A stretch of 46,522 bases of DNA from NCBI GenBank assembly GCA_029881655.1, contig JAOUME010000005.1, positions 1 to 46,522 of the forward strand, in the 5' to 3' direction. This DNA is from Deltaproteobacteria bacterium. Its GTDB lineage: Bacteria > SAR324 > XYD2-FULL-50-16. The position numbers were made by a program, and so were the translations under genes. Each line of letters opens with the position of its first letter. The stretch's first letter is position 1. This document shows, piece after piece, positions 17,107 through 25,118 of the stretch. The notes under the pieces were generated by a model, which searched no databases, was not told the origin of the DNA, and saw nothing but the letters and a program-made list of their open reading frames with translations.

Positions 17107-18216
17107 ATGAAAATTAAAGTCCTTATCGTTATCCTTTTTTGCGCTATGATCTTGGCTCTTGGGGCCTGCGATAAAAATGAAGGAGCACAACAGGAAGAAC
17201 CGCTTAACAGCGCCGCGCTGATCACCCTGAGCGATTTTGCGGTAACCCCGACCCCTGTAGACAAATACTCTCTAAGCACAAGGGTTAACTTGAACAGCCA
17301 GTTTTATAACGACCTACCTTTAATCGACATATCAACTGATGCCACCACAGACGCATTGTTAGATTGCCCGGCTATTCAGGCAATCTTAAACACTCCTTTT
17401 GAATCAGACGGCAACGGGGCCTACAGGCTTTCAATACCAGATGCCTCATTGGCCGATTGCATAGATTTATCGAGCTATGAGCAATTTGACATGACAATCG
17501 ACATACAAGCGAATGTCAGCTATTTATTTGAGGATATCCGGCTCCAGGACAAAAACGGCAACCCTGTTTCTCTGGAAGGAAAGACCGTGCCGGAAACCTT
17601 GAGTGACAGGGTGATGTCTTATAAATTCCGCTCCAATTTTTCTTCATCGACAAGCATAAGCGCTAACATAATGGGTATCGATTATACCAGCGATAGTGTC
17701 TCCACCGGCAAATGGATGACTTCCGACGCGGAAACATCCTGCGTTTTGGATGATCAGTACCGCTTTGAGAGCTGTCAGGAGCAATTTACGAGCTATCTTG
17801 ACATGGAGGAAACCATCGATGGGGTTAAACAACCCAGAGAAACCTACAGCGATCTCGAAATCCTAAGCTATAACACCGGACTTGAGACTTCTTTAGATGG
17901 GATTTATTTCACCAACGGCCAAATCGATTTCGAAATTCAAAACTGGAGCGGAACCATGACTTATGATGGAACCCCCGATACAGCGCCGACCTATAGCGCT
18001 ACAGACGGCACGACCACGGTTTGCGGAACCTACGGACTTTTCAACCAGGGCAGTTGCGCGACTCCCAAACGACTCAACCTGGCTCCAATTCCGTCAAGCG
18101 TCACCGTAAAACAGAGCTTTAAATCCCTGTTTATCAACGCGTTATTAAATGGGCCTTTGAATCCGAAGCATCTCAATAAACTGCATGAACGGCTAAAACA
18201 GAGCGCAGGTTTATAA
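17107..18216 (+). CDS. Predicted lipoprotein of unknown function
   Basis: 369 residues. The N-terminus MKIKVLIVILFCAMILALGAC is a lipoprotein signal peptide with lipobox LGAC; Cys21 would carry the lipid. The next residue is Asp, which in enterobacteria favours retention in the inner membrane, though the rule differs between groups. The mature part is rich in Ser, Thr, Asp and Tyr with strand-like segments and several scattered Cys (DCPAIQ, ADCIDL, SCVLDD, ESCQEQ, VCGTYG, SCATP), suggesting disulphides in a periplasmic or surface fold. AAAGGA precedes ATG 17107. I do not recognise the family. It is the first rightward gene after the phage module; it could be chromosomal or a phage-carried cargo gene. 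Confidence 0.75.
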   Translation: MKIKVLIVILFCAMILALGACDKNEGAQQEEPLNSAALITLSDFAVTPTPVDKYSLSTRVNLNSQFYNDLPLIDISTDATTDALLDCPAIQAILNTPFESDGNGAYRLSIPDASLADCIDLSSYEQFDMTIDIQANVSYLFEDIRLQDKNGNPVSLEGKTVPETLSDRVMSYKFRSNFSSSTSISANIMGIDYTSDSVSTGKWMTSDAETSCVLDDQYRFESCQEQFTSYLDMEETIDGVKQPRETYSDLEILSYNTGLETSLDGIYFTNGQIDFEIQNWSGTMTYDGTPDTAPTYSATDGTTTVCGTYGLFNQGSCATPKRLNLAPIPSSVTVKQSFKSLFINALLNGPLNPKHLNKLHERLKQSAGL

Positions 18217-18284
18217 AGGAGAAAAAGGCTTTATCAAAACCATAAAGGGGGGTAAAATTTTCCCTTAAAAATCCAGTCCGTTTG

Positions 18285-18345
18285 ACCTTACGGACTTATT
18301 GCCCTAAGATGGCTCCGAAAGAGGCTTTCGTCCGAAAACGAAGCC
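18285..18345. repeat. Composite non-coding repeat, copy B
   Basis: ACCTTACGG (18285), TAAGATGGCTCCG (18305) and AAAGAGGCTTTC (18318) repeat the blocks of copy A at 12804 in the same order and orientation. Here the first block lies in a dyad AGTCCGT-TTGACCTT-ACGGACT (18275 to 18296), and the last block starts a hairpin GAGGCTTTCG / CGAAGCCTC with one bulge. It sits in the 278-base gap between the lipoprotein and hydrolase genes. Confidence 0.55.
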
Positions 18346-18494
18346 TCGCCACCTTCCTTAAAACTAGAATTGAGCGTTTCTATCTGATTTTATTATCCTA
18401 ACGGACTTAACAGAAGCTATCCTGTCATCATATCATTATATTTCAATATGTTATATGCTCACCCCCGCCTCATCAGGGGCAGTTTAAGGGGCTC

Positions 18495-19370
18495 ATGATC
18501 TCCGGAACGATCCTTGATGAGACGAGCCTGACGGTTCGGGGTCTGAAGCTTTCAGCCCTGATCAGCCAAGGCCCCGCGTCCAATCCGCTTATCTGCCTTC
18601 ACGGCTGGCTTGATAATGCCGCCAGCTTCGAAGGGTTGGCCCAGTTCCTAAGCCCCTTCCGGCTGATCATGCTGGACCTGCCCGGTCACGGTCTGAGCCA
18701 GCACCGTCCCGGCGGGTCTTATCATTTCGCTGATTATCTCATCGATGTCGTGGCGGTGGCCGATCTTTTGGGACTTGAACGCTTCAGCCTGCTGGGCCAT
18801 TCTCTGGGAGCCAACATCGCGCTTCTGACCGCCGGACTCATCCCCGAAAGGATCAACCAGCTCTTTCTCATCGAAGGCATCGGCCCCAGCGCGTCGAGTC
18901 CGGCTGAAAATCTGATCCGCTTAAGAACCCATATCAAGCAGGGACAGAGTCCGTTGTACCAGACCTCCAGCCTGTACGAGAGCTTCGATGCCGCTCTGAA
19001 GGCCAGACTCGCATACGGCAGACTAAGCGAAGAATCCGCCACAAGATTATTAAAACGGGGGCTTGAAAAGACAAAGGAAGGATTCCGGGTCCGAAGTGAC
19101 CCGAATTTAAAAAAAAACTCACCGCTTTATCTAAACTGGGTTCAAATCAGGACTTTTCTAAAGGCGGTTAAGGCTGAGAGTCTGTTTATAAGCGGCAGGG
19201 ACGCTAAAATCCTCAAGCCCGCCGAAACGATCCGAAATGCGAAACAACTAAACCGTTTAAACCAGCTGGTTCTGCCTGGATTTCATCATCTTCATCTGGA
19301 TGATCCCGAACCTACGGCCAAAGCTATCTTGGACTTTCATCAAACCAACGATTATTATACATCGTTTTGA
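18495..19370 (+). CDS. Alpha/beta-fold hydrolase
   Basis: 291 residues with the complete layout of a serine hydrolase: oxyanion region LHGWLDNAASF (about 34 to 44), LDLPGHGLS, nucleophile elbow GHSLG (about 98 to 102), an acid in SGRDAKIL, and His in PGFHHLHLDDPE near the end. The HGWLDNAASF and GHSLGANIA motifs resemble the SERHL or MenH-like group of small esterases. The substrate cannot be told from sequence. AAGGGG precedes ATG 18495. The gene ends eight bases before the convergent IF-1 gene. Confidence 0.85.
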   Translation: MISGTILDETSLTVRGLKLSALISQGPASNPLICLHGWLDNAASFEGLAQFLSPFRLIMLDLPGHGLSQHRPGGSYHFADYLIDVVAVADLLGLERFSLLGHSLGANIALLTAGLIPERINQLFLIEGIGPSASSPAENLIRLRTHIKQGQSPLYQTSSLYESFDAALKARLAYGRLSEESATRLLKRGLEKTKEGFRVRSDPNLKKNSPLYLNWVQIRTFLKAVKAESLFISGRDAKILKPAETIRNAKQLNRLNQLVLPGFHHLHLDDPEPTAKAILDFHQTNDYYTSF

Positions 19371-19378
19371 CTAATAAA

Positions 19379-19651
19379 CTATTTCTTGTATTGTTTATGC
19401 TTGATGGCTTTCTTGGATACGTATTTTTTGGTCTCCAGTTTTTTCCGCTCCACGATCCGCCCTCTAGTCAGATCATATGGCGATAGCTCTACCGTTACCT
19501 CGTCTCCCGCAAGAACCCGAATCTTAAACTTCTTCATCCGCCCTGAAAGATGGCCGATGATGACGTGCTCGTTTTCGAGCTTGACCCTGAAAATCCCTTT
19601 GGAAGATTCAACCACGATACCCTGAAACAATAATTTATCTTCCTGACTCAA
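19379..19651 (-). CDS. infA: Translation initiation factor IF-1, C-terminal extension
   Basis: 90 residues. The OB-fold core matches IF-1: FQGIVVESSKGIFRVKLENE, HVIIGHLSGRMKKFKIRVLAGD, VTVELSPYDLTRGRIVERKK. IF-1 binds the ribosomal A site during initiation. The usual protein has about 72 residues; this one adds about 18 residues of mostly Lys (ETKKYVSKKAIKHKQYKK). The extension could add RNA contact. It follows the phosphodiesterase gene by 68 bases on the same strand. Confidence 0.93.
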   Translation of the reverse strand: MSQEDKLLFQGIVVESSKGIFRVKLENEHVIIGHLSGRMKKFKIRVLAGDEVTVELSPYDLTRGRIVERKKLETKKYVSKKAIKHKQYKK

Positions 19652-19719
19652 ATCTCTCCTTGAAATTTCATTGTTAATGGCATCATCGTATTTCCTATGA
19701 CGCGTTTATCACTCTGTCT

Positions 19720-20184
19720 TTAAATCTTTTCAAGACGGATTTTGATTTTACCGTCCCCGATTTCCAAACAAGCTATGCTTGCTGTTTTACCATATCTTTC
19801 TGGTCCGGCGCTTCCAGGGTTAACATAAAGCACACCATCTCGGCTAAAACTCATCGCCTCATGCGTATGCCCCGATACGACACAGCTGATTTCAGCTGTT
19901 TTCGGGTCCAAATCCAACATCTCCAAATCATGAATCAGATAAAACGCATGCCCCCCGATTTCAACCATATCCGTTTCGGGAAGATTTTCTGCCCAATGAC
20001 AAGAGTCGCAGTTGCCTCGAACCGCAGTCAAGGGAGCCAACTCCTTTAATCGCTCAAGCACTTCCAGGGAGCCTATATCTCCAGCATGTAAAATCAGGTC
20101 AGCGTCTTTCAAGAAGTAAACGGCTTCCTCACTTAAAAGACCGTGTGTGTCAGAAATTAAACCGATTTTATATCCTTTCTCCAT
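19720..20184 (-). CDS. MJ0936/YfcE-family metallophosphodiesterase
   Basis: 154 residues from ATG 20184; an upstream TTG at 20229 would add 15 unrelated residues and is less likely because family members begin right before the first motif. All metal-binding motifs are present: SDTHG (Asp12, His14), HAGDIG (Asp36), GNCD (Asn58), IHD (His85) and GHTHE (His106, His108). The family hydrolyses phosphodiesters with two Mn or Ni ions; physiological substrates are mostly unknown. VNPGSAGPER near residue 121 is also typical. It is likely cotranscribed with infA. Confidence 0.9.
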   Translation of the reverse strand: MEKGYKIGLISDTHGLLSEEAVYFLKDADLILHAGDIGSLEVLERLKELAPLTAVRGNCDSCHWAENLPETDMVEIGGHAFYLIHDLEMLDLDPKTAEISCVVSGHTHEAMSFSRDGVLYVNPGSAGPERYGKTASIACLEIGDGKIKIRLEKI

Positions 20185-20447
20185 CGTACAGGAAAACTCC
20201 GTTTTGATCTCATAGGAACTAATGCCCAACCTAAGACTATAAATAGTTCTTAAGCTTCAAATCTTTTTTCAGTCAATATTTACTATTTTTTTAATTTTGT
20301 ACAGTGATTTGTGATCAAATGAGTTTAGGACTTTTTTTTTTGAATAAATTCCGCTAAAATAATCAAAATTTCTTCAAATCTTGCATAAATATAAATCTGT
20401 TTGAGTATTTCTACCAAAATTAAATCAAACTCCATTAATCTAGAGCT

Positions 20448-20948
20448 ATGAGCGAATCCGAGCAGGCAATTTATCTATTTTTAGATAAAAATCCATTTTC
20501 CAGACTCAGCGACCTTTGGAGGATTTTCCCTGACATGCCAAAGGGAACCCTCGCGTTGTGTTTTTCAAAATGGATGGATAAAATGAGAGCTCAGCAACAA
20601 AGGCAATTAAAGGAAATCCTCGCGAATCAAGATGAGCCGCTCTCAAATCCATTAAACCGCCATTTAGAGAAAGAGGATCTTCCTAGTGGAGATTCTTTAA
20701 ACAGCGCAACCACAACAAAAAGCGCCGAGAGTCTAAAATCAAAACAAGCAGGAACACCAATCCAAACTCGAAAGTCCGAAACAGATTCAATTGAAGCGGA
20801 TCAGGCAGAAAACACCAATAAGACACTGGACAATGCAAAAAAACAGCTCAGGGATAATTCAGATCAAGACAATTCATCATCTCGCATACCGAAGGCAAAT
20901 CTGCCACCGGCTGTTGCTAAAAACAAGCCTTTTTTCTATTTCTGCTAG
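20448..20948 (+). CDS. Unrecognised protein with HTH-like N-terminus; frame ends at slippery site
   Basis: 166 residues in this frame. Residues 1 to about 45 (SEQAIYLFLDKNPFSRLSDL...KGTLALCFSKWMDKM) are compatible with a helix-turn-helix. Residues about 50 to 150 are polar, Gln/Asn/Ser/Lys-rich and probably disordered. The frame ends KNKPFFYFC. A coding-looking frame continues in -1 from the run T TTT TTC at 20930, so the complete product would be about 247 residues with a ribbon-helix-helix-like end. No family is recognised. A DNA-binding or partition-like role is only suggested by the two terminal domains. The upstream 263 bases are AT-rich and no good ribosome binding site is visible. Confidence 0.55.
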   Translation: MSESEQAIYLFLDKNPFSRLSDLWRIFPDMPKGTLALCFSKWMDKMRAQQQRQLKEILANQDEPLSNPLNRHLEKEDLPSGDSLNSATTTKSAESLKSKQAGTPIQTRKSETDSIEADQAENTNKTLDNAKKQLRDNSDQDNSSSRIPKANLPPAVAKNKPFFYFC

Positions 20949-21181
20949 AGCATCAAAACGAGCTCCAGGGTTTAATCCGACTTTTTCAGAAATCGGGTTC
21001 TCTACCTAACAGCCCCGCTTTTAATGATATTGAGATCACGAATACAAAAAAAAGAACTTATGAGATCAATCAAGACGTTTACAAACAGTTCACCAAATCT
21101 TGTAAAAACCTTAAGATAACCCAAAAAAAAGCTATCAATTTGGCGATGTTGGATTTTATCCATCGACATAAATCAAATTGA
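20936..21181 (+). pseudogene. -1 frame continuation of the preceding gene (frameshift or decay)
   Basis: From 20936 the -1 frame reads LFLLEHQNELQGLIRLFQKS, then 60 more residues ending RTYEINQDVYKQFTKSC...AINLAMLDFIHRHKSN. It has no usable start of its own: the frame is closed by TAA at 20918 and the first ATG is near its end. It can therefore only be reached by leaving the upstream frame between 20921 and 20945, where the heptamer T TTT TTC (20930 to 20936) sits. The C-terminal 45 residues have the strand-helix-helix pattern of ribbon-helix-helix proteins. A one-base indel in the T run is an equally simple explanation; here marked as pseudogene for that reason. Confidence 0.55.
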
Positions 21182-21199
21182 TTATTTGTATTAATTAAA

Positions 21200-22750
21200 T
21201 TATATTTTATCCCTTATCCTTTCTAAGCTATTTGCCGTAATTTCAATAAGAGGATGATTTTTAGAAAATGTCTTTTTTGAAATATTGTAAGCTCTGTAAA
21301 AAAACATCTCTGCTTCCTTATATCGTTTTTGTGATTCGTATAAAGTCCCAAGGTTGTTCAGGTTTTGTATAACAACTGGATGGTAGGGACCAAACTCTTT
21401 TTCAGCCAGTTTTAGGGATTTTTGGTAATAGGGTTCAGCTTTCTGGGGACAACCTGTTTCCTCCATGAGTTTTCCAAAATTATTAAGAGTCCGAGATAGC
21501 AACCCTAACTCTGGAACCATAAACTTACCTTGAATTTTTAGTGACTTCGCATAAATATTTTCTGCTTCGTCTGTATTGCCTCGAAGTTGGTATAATTTCG
21601 CCAAGTTGTTCATTGACACTACAATGGTTTCAAGGGTGATATTGGGTGGTTCTTCCTTTTGCCAAATTTTAAGAACCTGTTTAAAATATTTTTCTGCCAA
21701 CTTGTGTTTCCCCTGATTTTGACAAATCATTGCCAATTCATTTAGGCAGATTGCCGTAAGAGGGTGATCGGAACCATACATCTCCTCTGATAACCTTAAA
21801 GCGAACGTAACACTTTCAAAAGCATTTTCTAGTTCTCCTAATAAGATATATAGTCCCTTCAGTTGGATAAGGCAGTGTATATGAACGGGATATTTCTCGC
21901 CATAATACTGTAAAGTTAACCTAAGTGCTTCTTTTAACAAACCCACCCCATCCAAGTATTTTTCTTTGGCAATACTGATACTAGACATGTTGTATAAAAC
22001 CTGTACAATCAAAGGATAAGCCTCCCCCTGCTTCTCTTTAGTGATTTTAAGAGCTTCCCGATAATGCTTTTCTGCTTCTTTGTACAATCCTTGCTCTTGA
22101 AAAACACTTGCCAATTCAAGCAATATTTCAGCATTTAACATTCCTTGGGGATCTTTTGTCGCTAAAATCAAACTCAGTTTTTCCAACCAAAACCCGGCTT
22201 CGATATAATTCCCTGTTAGAGTGGCCATTACACCAGCCGCGTGAATATTTCTTGGTTCATCACTGCAAAAAGTTACCGCTCGACGGAACTGCTCCATCGC
22301 CCTTTGAAAATCAGATTGCATTTCCGCCAGACAGCCTAATAGAAAAGCGACCTTTGAGGCTTGATTGCTACTGTAAAATAAGATCCGCTCCATGATCTGC
22401 TCAGCCGAGTGACTTTTGCCTGATTTTAAACATTTTACAGCCTCATCAATAACATTATCTTTGTTACCTTCTTTCATTTCCTCAAGGATCTGTCTAATTT
22501 CCAGCAAACATGATTTAAAATCGATTAAACTTTCCTTAAGATGGATGCGGCGGCAGAACAAATTACTTAATTCTTTTTTCAATAGATTATATTCATTTAT
22601 ATCTTCTGTTTTTTTCTGACGATTCTTTTTTTCAACCTCGCAATTCTTTAAAAAAATGAGGTAATCCTCTTCGGAAAAATCAAACGTCTCCAATTCATTT
22701 TTCTCAGCTCTATTGAAATACCTTGATCTGTAAAATCGGACAATTTCCAT
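21200..22750 (-). CDS. TPR-repeat protein (kinesin light chain-like repeats)
   Basis: 516 residues. After an N-terminal charged, coiled region (residues 1 to about 105), at least eight tetratricopeptide repeats follow, most of the 42-residue type: for example LLELASVFQEQGLYKEAEKH, LNELAMICQNQGKHKLAEKY, MNNLAKLYQLRGNTDEAENI, LNNLGTLYESQKRYKEAEMF. No signal peptide, membrane helix or catalytic domain is seen, so it is probably a cytoplasmic scaffold. AAGGAAGGA precedes ATG 22750. It stands alone, with the split DNA-binding-like gene convergent on one side and the IS remnant on the other. Partner unknown. Confidence 0.85.
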   Translation of the reverse strand: MEIVRFYRSRYFNRAEKNELETFDFSEEDYLIFLKNCEVEKKNRQKKTEDINEYNLLKKELSNLFCRRIHLKESLIDFKSCLLEIRQILEEMKEGNKDNVIDEAVKCLKSGKSHSAEQIMERILFYSSNQASKVAFLLGCLAEMQSDFQRAMEQFRRAVTFCSDEPRNIHAAGVMATLTGNYIEAGFWLEKLSLILATKDPQGMLNAEILLELASVFQEQGLYKEAEKHYREALKITKEKQGEAYPLIVQVLYNMSSISIAKEKYLDGVGLLKEALRLTLQYYGEKYPVHIHCLIQLKGLYILLGELENAFESVTFALRLSEEMYGSDHPLTAICLNELAMICQNQGKHKLAEKYFKQVLKIWQKEEPPNITLETIVVSMNNLAKLYQLRGNTDEAENIYAKSLKIQGKFMVPELGLLSRTLNNFGKLMEETGCPQKAEPYYQKSLKLAEKEFGPYHPVVIQNLNNLGTLYESQKRYKEAEMFFYRAYNISKKTFSKNHPLIEITANSLERIRDKI

Positions 22751-22789
22751 TTTATCCTTCCTTTAAACGGAATTATATTCCTTTAACAC

Positions 22790-22816
22790 AAGCCGTCTAT
22801 CCGTCATGGACGGCTT
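22790..22816 (-). other. Hairpin with two alternative stems upstream of the TPR gene
   Basis: AAGCCGTC pairs with GACGGCTT across an 11-base loop. An inner CCGTC-ATG-GACGG can instead form and would compete for the same GACGG. It lies 40 bases upstream of the TPR gene start, in a 296-base AT-rich gap that otherwise shows nothing clear. Confidence 0.4.
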
Positions 22817-23046
22817 TAATGTTATTATCAACCTCAATAATTATATTATAATTTATATATTTTAATTTATTAATTAGATGTTATACCTAATATCAAAAGT
22901 ATTTATACCTAAAACCTTTAATCATATACACAGCTAATCGCATATCGTTTGACTCAACCAAAAAATGATTATGGATGACATCATCAAATAAGATTGAGTT
23001 GCTTAGTTATCTTTCTGATTATCTTTGATTCTTAGGAGTTTTAAGG

Positions 23047-23905
23047 TGATCCTCCTCCGATTTGATAGACATCTTAAGTTCAAATAACTTATGAACAGGA
23101 GCTGTTCAAATGAAGAAGAAACAAAAACGACAAAGTTTTTCCAGAGATTTTAAACTTGAGGCGATTCAGTTAGCTCAAAGTTCCAACAGCCCTAAAACTC
23201 ATGTTGCAGAGAAATTGGAATATCAGATGTTACACTTTACAAGTGGTGTAAAGCCTACCAGAAAGAGCAATCTCATGCTTTTCAGGATACAAAGCCAACC
23301 ACAGATCAGCAAAGACTGCGAAATTTTCAGCTCGAATCAGAACGCGTAAAAGAAGAGCGAGATATATTAAAAAAGGCCGTGGCGTTCTTTGCAAGGGAGT
23401 CAGAGTGAAGTTCGCCTTTATTCATTCACAGCGTAAGAGATTTGACCTTTCACGGCTTTGTCGATTGTTGAAAGTTTCGCGCAGTGGTTACTATTGCAGG
23501 CTCAAAGACCCTATAGGGAAATAAGGTCGCCAAGATCAAATTCTAAAACCTGAGGTTTTTAGGGTTTTCACTTAGCACAATCGTATTTATGGTTCTCCTG
23601 GAGTTCAATAAGCTTCTGGTGACTTCCTGCAAGATCTTGCAAACCATGGGATTTGATGCTCAATGAGTCGAAAAAGAATTGCTGGGATAATGCCGTAGTT
23701 GAAAGTTTTTTTCCATTCAATGAAACAAGAATGTTTGCACCATCAAAGATTTGCTACCAGAAATGAAGCTAGAAATAGTATTTTTGAATATATTGAAGGG
23801 TTTTATAACCGTCATCGGCTTCATTCAACTTTGAGGTATAAATCTCCAGAGGAATATGAAATGCTGATGGCTAGCTGAGGTGTCTACTGTACTGGGGGAA
23901 GATCA
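23047..23905 (+). mobile_element. Decayed IS3-family insertion sequence
   Basis: Imperfect terminal inverted repeats bound the element: left 23047 to 23075 starting TGATCCTCCTCC, right 23877 to 23905 (reverse complement starting TGATCTTCCCCC), 19 of 29 positions equal and nine of the ten differences transitions. The interior holds broken OrfA and OrfB transposase genes. At 859 bp it is roughly 350 to 400 bp shorter than a usual IS3-family element, so part of OrfB is deleted. No matching three-base target duplication is seen (AGG left, AAA right). Confidence 0.85.
23110..23878 (+). pseudogene. IS3-family transposase OrfA/OrfB remnants
   Basis: OrfA starts at ATG 23110 (KRQSFSRDFKLEAIQLAQ...HVAEKL). 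A lost base near 23217 shifts the frame; restored, it reads GISDVTLYKWCKAYQ and ends ERDILKKAVAFFARESE at 23408. OrfB starts at 23405 (VKFAFIHSQRKRFDLSRLCR) and stops at 23522. A later piece has stops (IYGSPGV), the middle of the DDE domain is missing, and the end resumes with KKNCWDNAVVESFF, then after another shift HSMKQECLHHQRFATRNEAR and NRHRLHSTLRYKSPEEYE to TGA 23878. Only the last catalytic Glu region remains. It cannot encode active transposase. Confidence 0.9.
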
Positions 23906-24032
23906 AAAATATTTTTAATCATTTTATTCCCTTTTAAAAGAGCGGAAACTAAAACGCGGTGACAATAATAAACACTGTTCTCCTCAAAATCCAACCTAGA
24001 AAATCAACTGACACCCAATCAAACAATCTATC

Positions 24033-25097
24033 TTATGGCTCGCTATGAAGTTCCTTGATCATAATAAGATCATCAAGCTTATTATGAAAAACCTCCACCA
24101 GTTTCGGGTCGAAATGAGTTCCCTTATCCTTAACGATCAAATCCACCGCTTCTTGAATCGGCCAGGCTTTTTTATATGGCCTCGTCGAAGTCAAAGCGTC
24201 AAAAACGTCCGCGACCGCGCAAACCCTACCAACCAAAGGTATTTCTTCGCCTTTGAGTCCATGGGGATAACCCGATCCATCCCATTTTTCGTGATGGGAA
24301 ATGGCAACATCCTGTGCCATTTTCAAAAGAGGGGAAGAATGACCTTTGAGCATCTCTCCACCAATCGCCGCATGGGTTTTCATGATCTCCCATTCCTCAG
24401 CGTCAAGTTTCCCTGGTTTAATAAGAACCCTGTCAGGAATACCAATTTTCCCAATATCGTGCATAGGGCTCGCGTTTAAAAGCAATTCTGCCTCACTTGG
24501 GAGCATACCCGCGCCCAGACCAATTATCTGGGACATTTTGCTCATACGGATGATATGCAAACCGGTTTCATTGTCACGGTATTCCGCCGCCAGACCTAAT
24601 CGGCGTATGATCTCAAGCCGAGTCTCATTTAATTCCTGGGTTCTTTCCTGCACCATCTTCTCAAGGATATCCTTCTGGTTGCGTATCTGGTTTTGTGAGT
24701 GCCTAACTTCGATAACGTTACGGATTCGGCAAAGCGCCTCAACCCTGTCAAAGGGCTTGCTTAAAAAATCCCTGGCCCCGCTTTCCAATGCCTTGAGCAT
24801 AGTGTCCCTATCCTGTTGCGCCGTTAAAATCAAAACCGGCGGAATGTCCTCGGCATCGAAATCTTTGATCTGCCGCAAAACTTCAAATCCATCTAAATGC
24901 GGCATATTGATATCCAAAAGCACGACATCCGGCAAGTAGCCCGGATAAAGCTCAATCACGTCCCTGGAATCCGAAATCCCCAAAATCGAGGTATAACCCT
25001 GCTTTTGAAGCATCTGTTCCAAAAGCTGAACGTTCTCTTCCTTGTCATCCACAATCATGATTCTTGCGTTTAACAAATCCTCATGCGAAATCATCAA
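24033..25097 (-). CDS. Response regulator with HD-GYP c-di-GMP phosphodiesterase domain
   Basis: 354 residues. Residues about 10 to 130 are a receiver domain: acidic pair Asp17/Asp18, phospho-acceptor Asp62 (VVLLDINMP), Thr92 and Lys114 (SKPF). A coiled linker (QKDILEKMVQERTQELNETR) leads to an HD-GYP domain with SPMHDIGKIGIPD, THAAIGGEML, HHEKWDGSGYPHGLKG and DVFDALTSTRPYK. All expected metal ligands and the GYP signature are present, so c-di-GMP hydrolysis to GMP is likely. It follows the hybrid kinase by about 20 bases on the same strand and is probably its partner. Confidence 0.94.
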   Translation of the reverse strand: MMISHEDLLNARIMIVDDKEENVQLLEQMLQKQGYTSILGISDSRDVIELYPGYLPDVVLLDINMPHLDGFEVLRQIKDFDAEDIPPVLILTAQQDRDTMLKALESGARDFLSKPFDRVEALCRIRNVIEVRHSQNQIRNQKDILEKMVQERTQELNETRLEIIRRLGLAAEYRDNETGLHIIRMSKMSQIIGLGAGMLPSEAELLLNASPMHDIGKIGIPDRVLIKPGKLDAEEWEIMKTHAAIGGEMLKGHSSPLLKMAQDVAISHHEKWDGSGYPHGLKGEEIPLVGRVCAVADVFDALTSTRPYKKAWPIQEAVDLIVKDKGTHFDPKLVEVFHNKLDDLIMIKELHSEP

Positions 25098-25118
25098 ATC
25101 TCCATTTGTTAAATTACG

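Noticed and set aside
18229-18275. Terminator after the lipoprotein gene
   Set aside because: CTTTAT/ATAAAG and GGG/CCC dyads exist but no U-tract follows.
20791-21009. Third-frame reading over the split gene (72 codons)
   Set aside because: Basic and Arg/Ile/His-rich shadow of the polar linker; the -1 frame gives a more protein-like sequence to 21181.
24346-24939. 197-codon plus-strand frame opposite the HD-GYP gene
   Set aside because: Ser/Ile/Arg-rich shadow of a fully supported domain protein.
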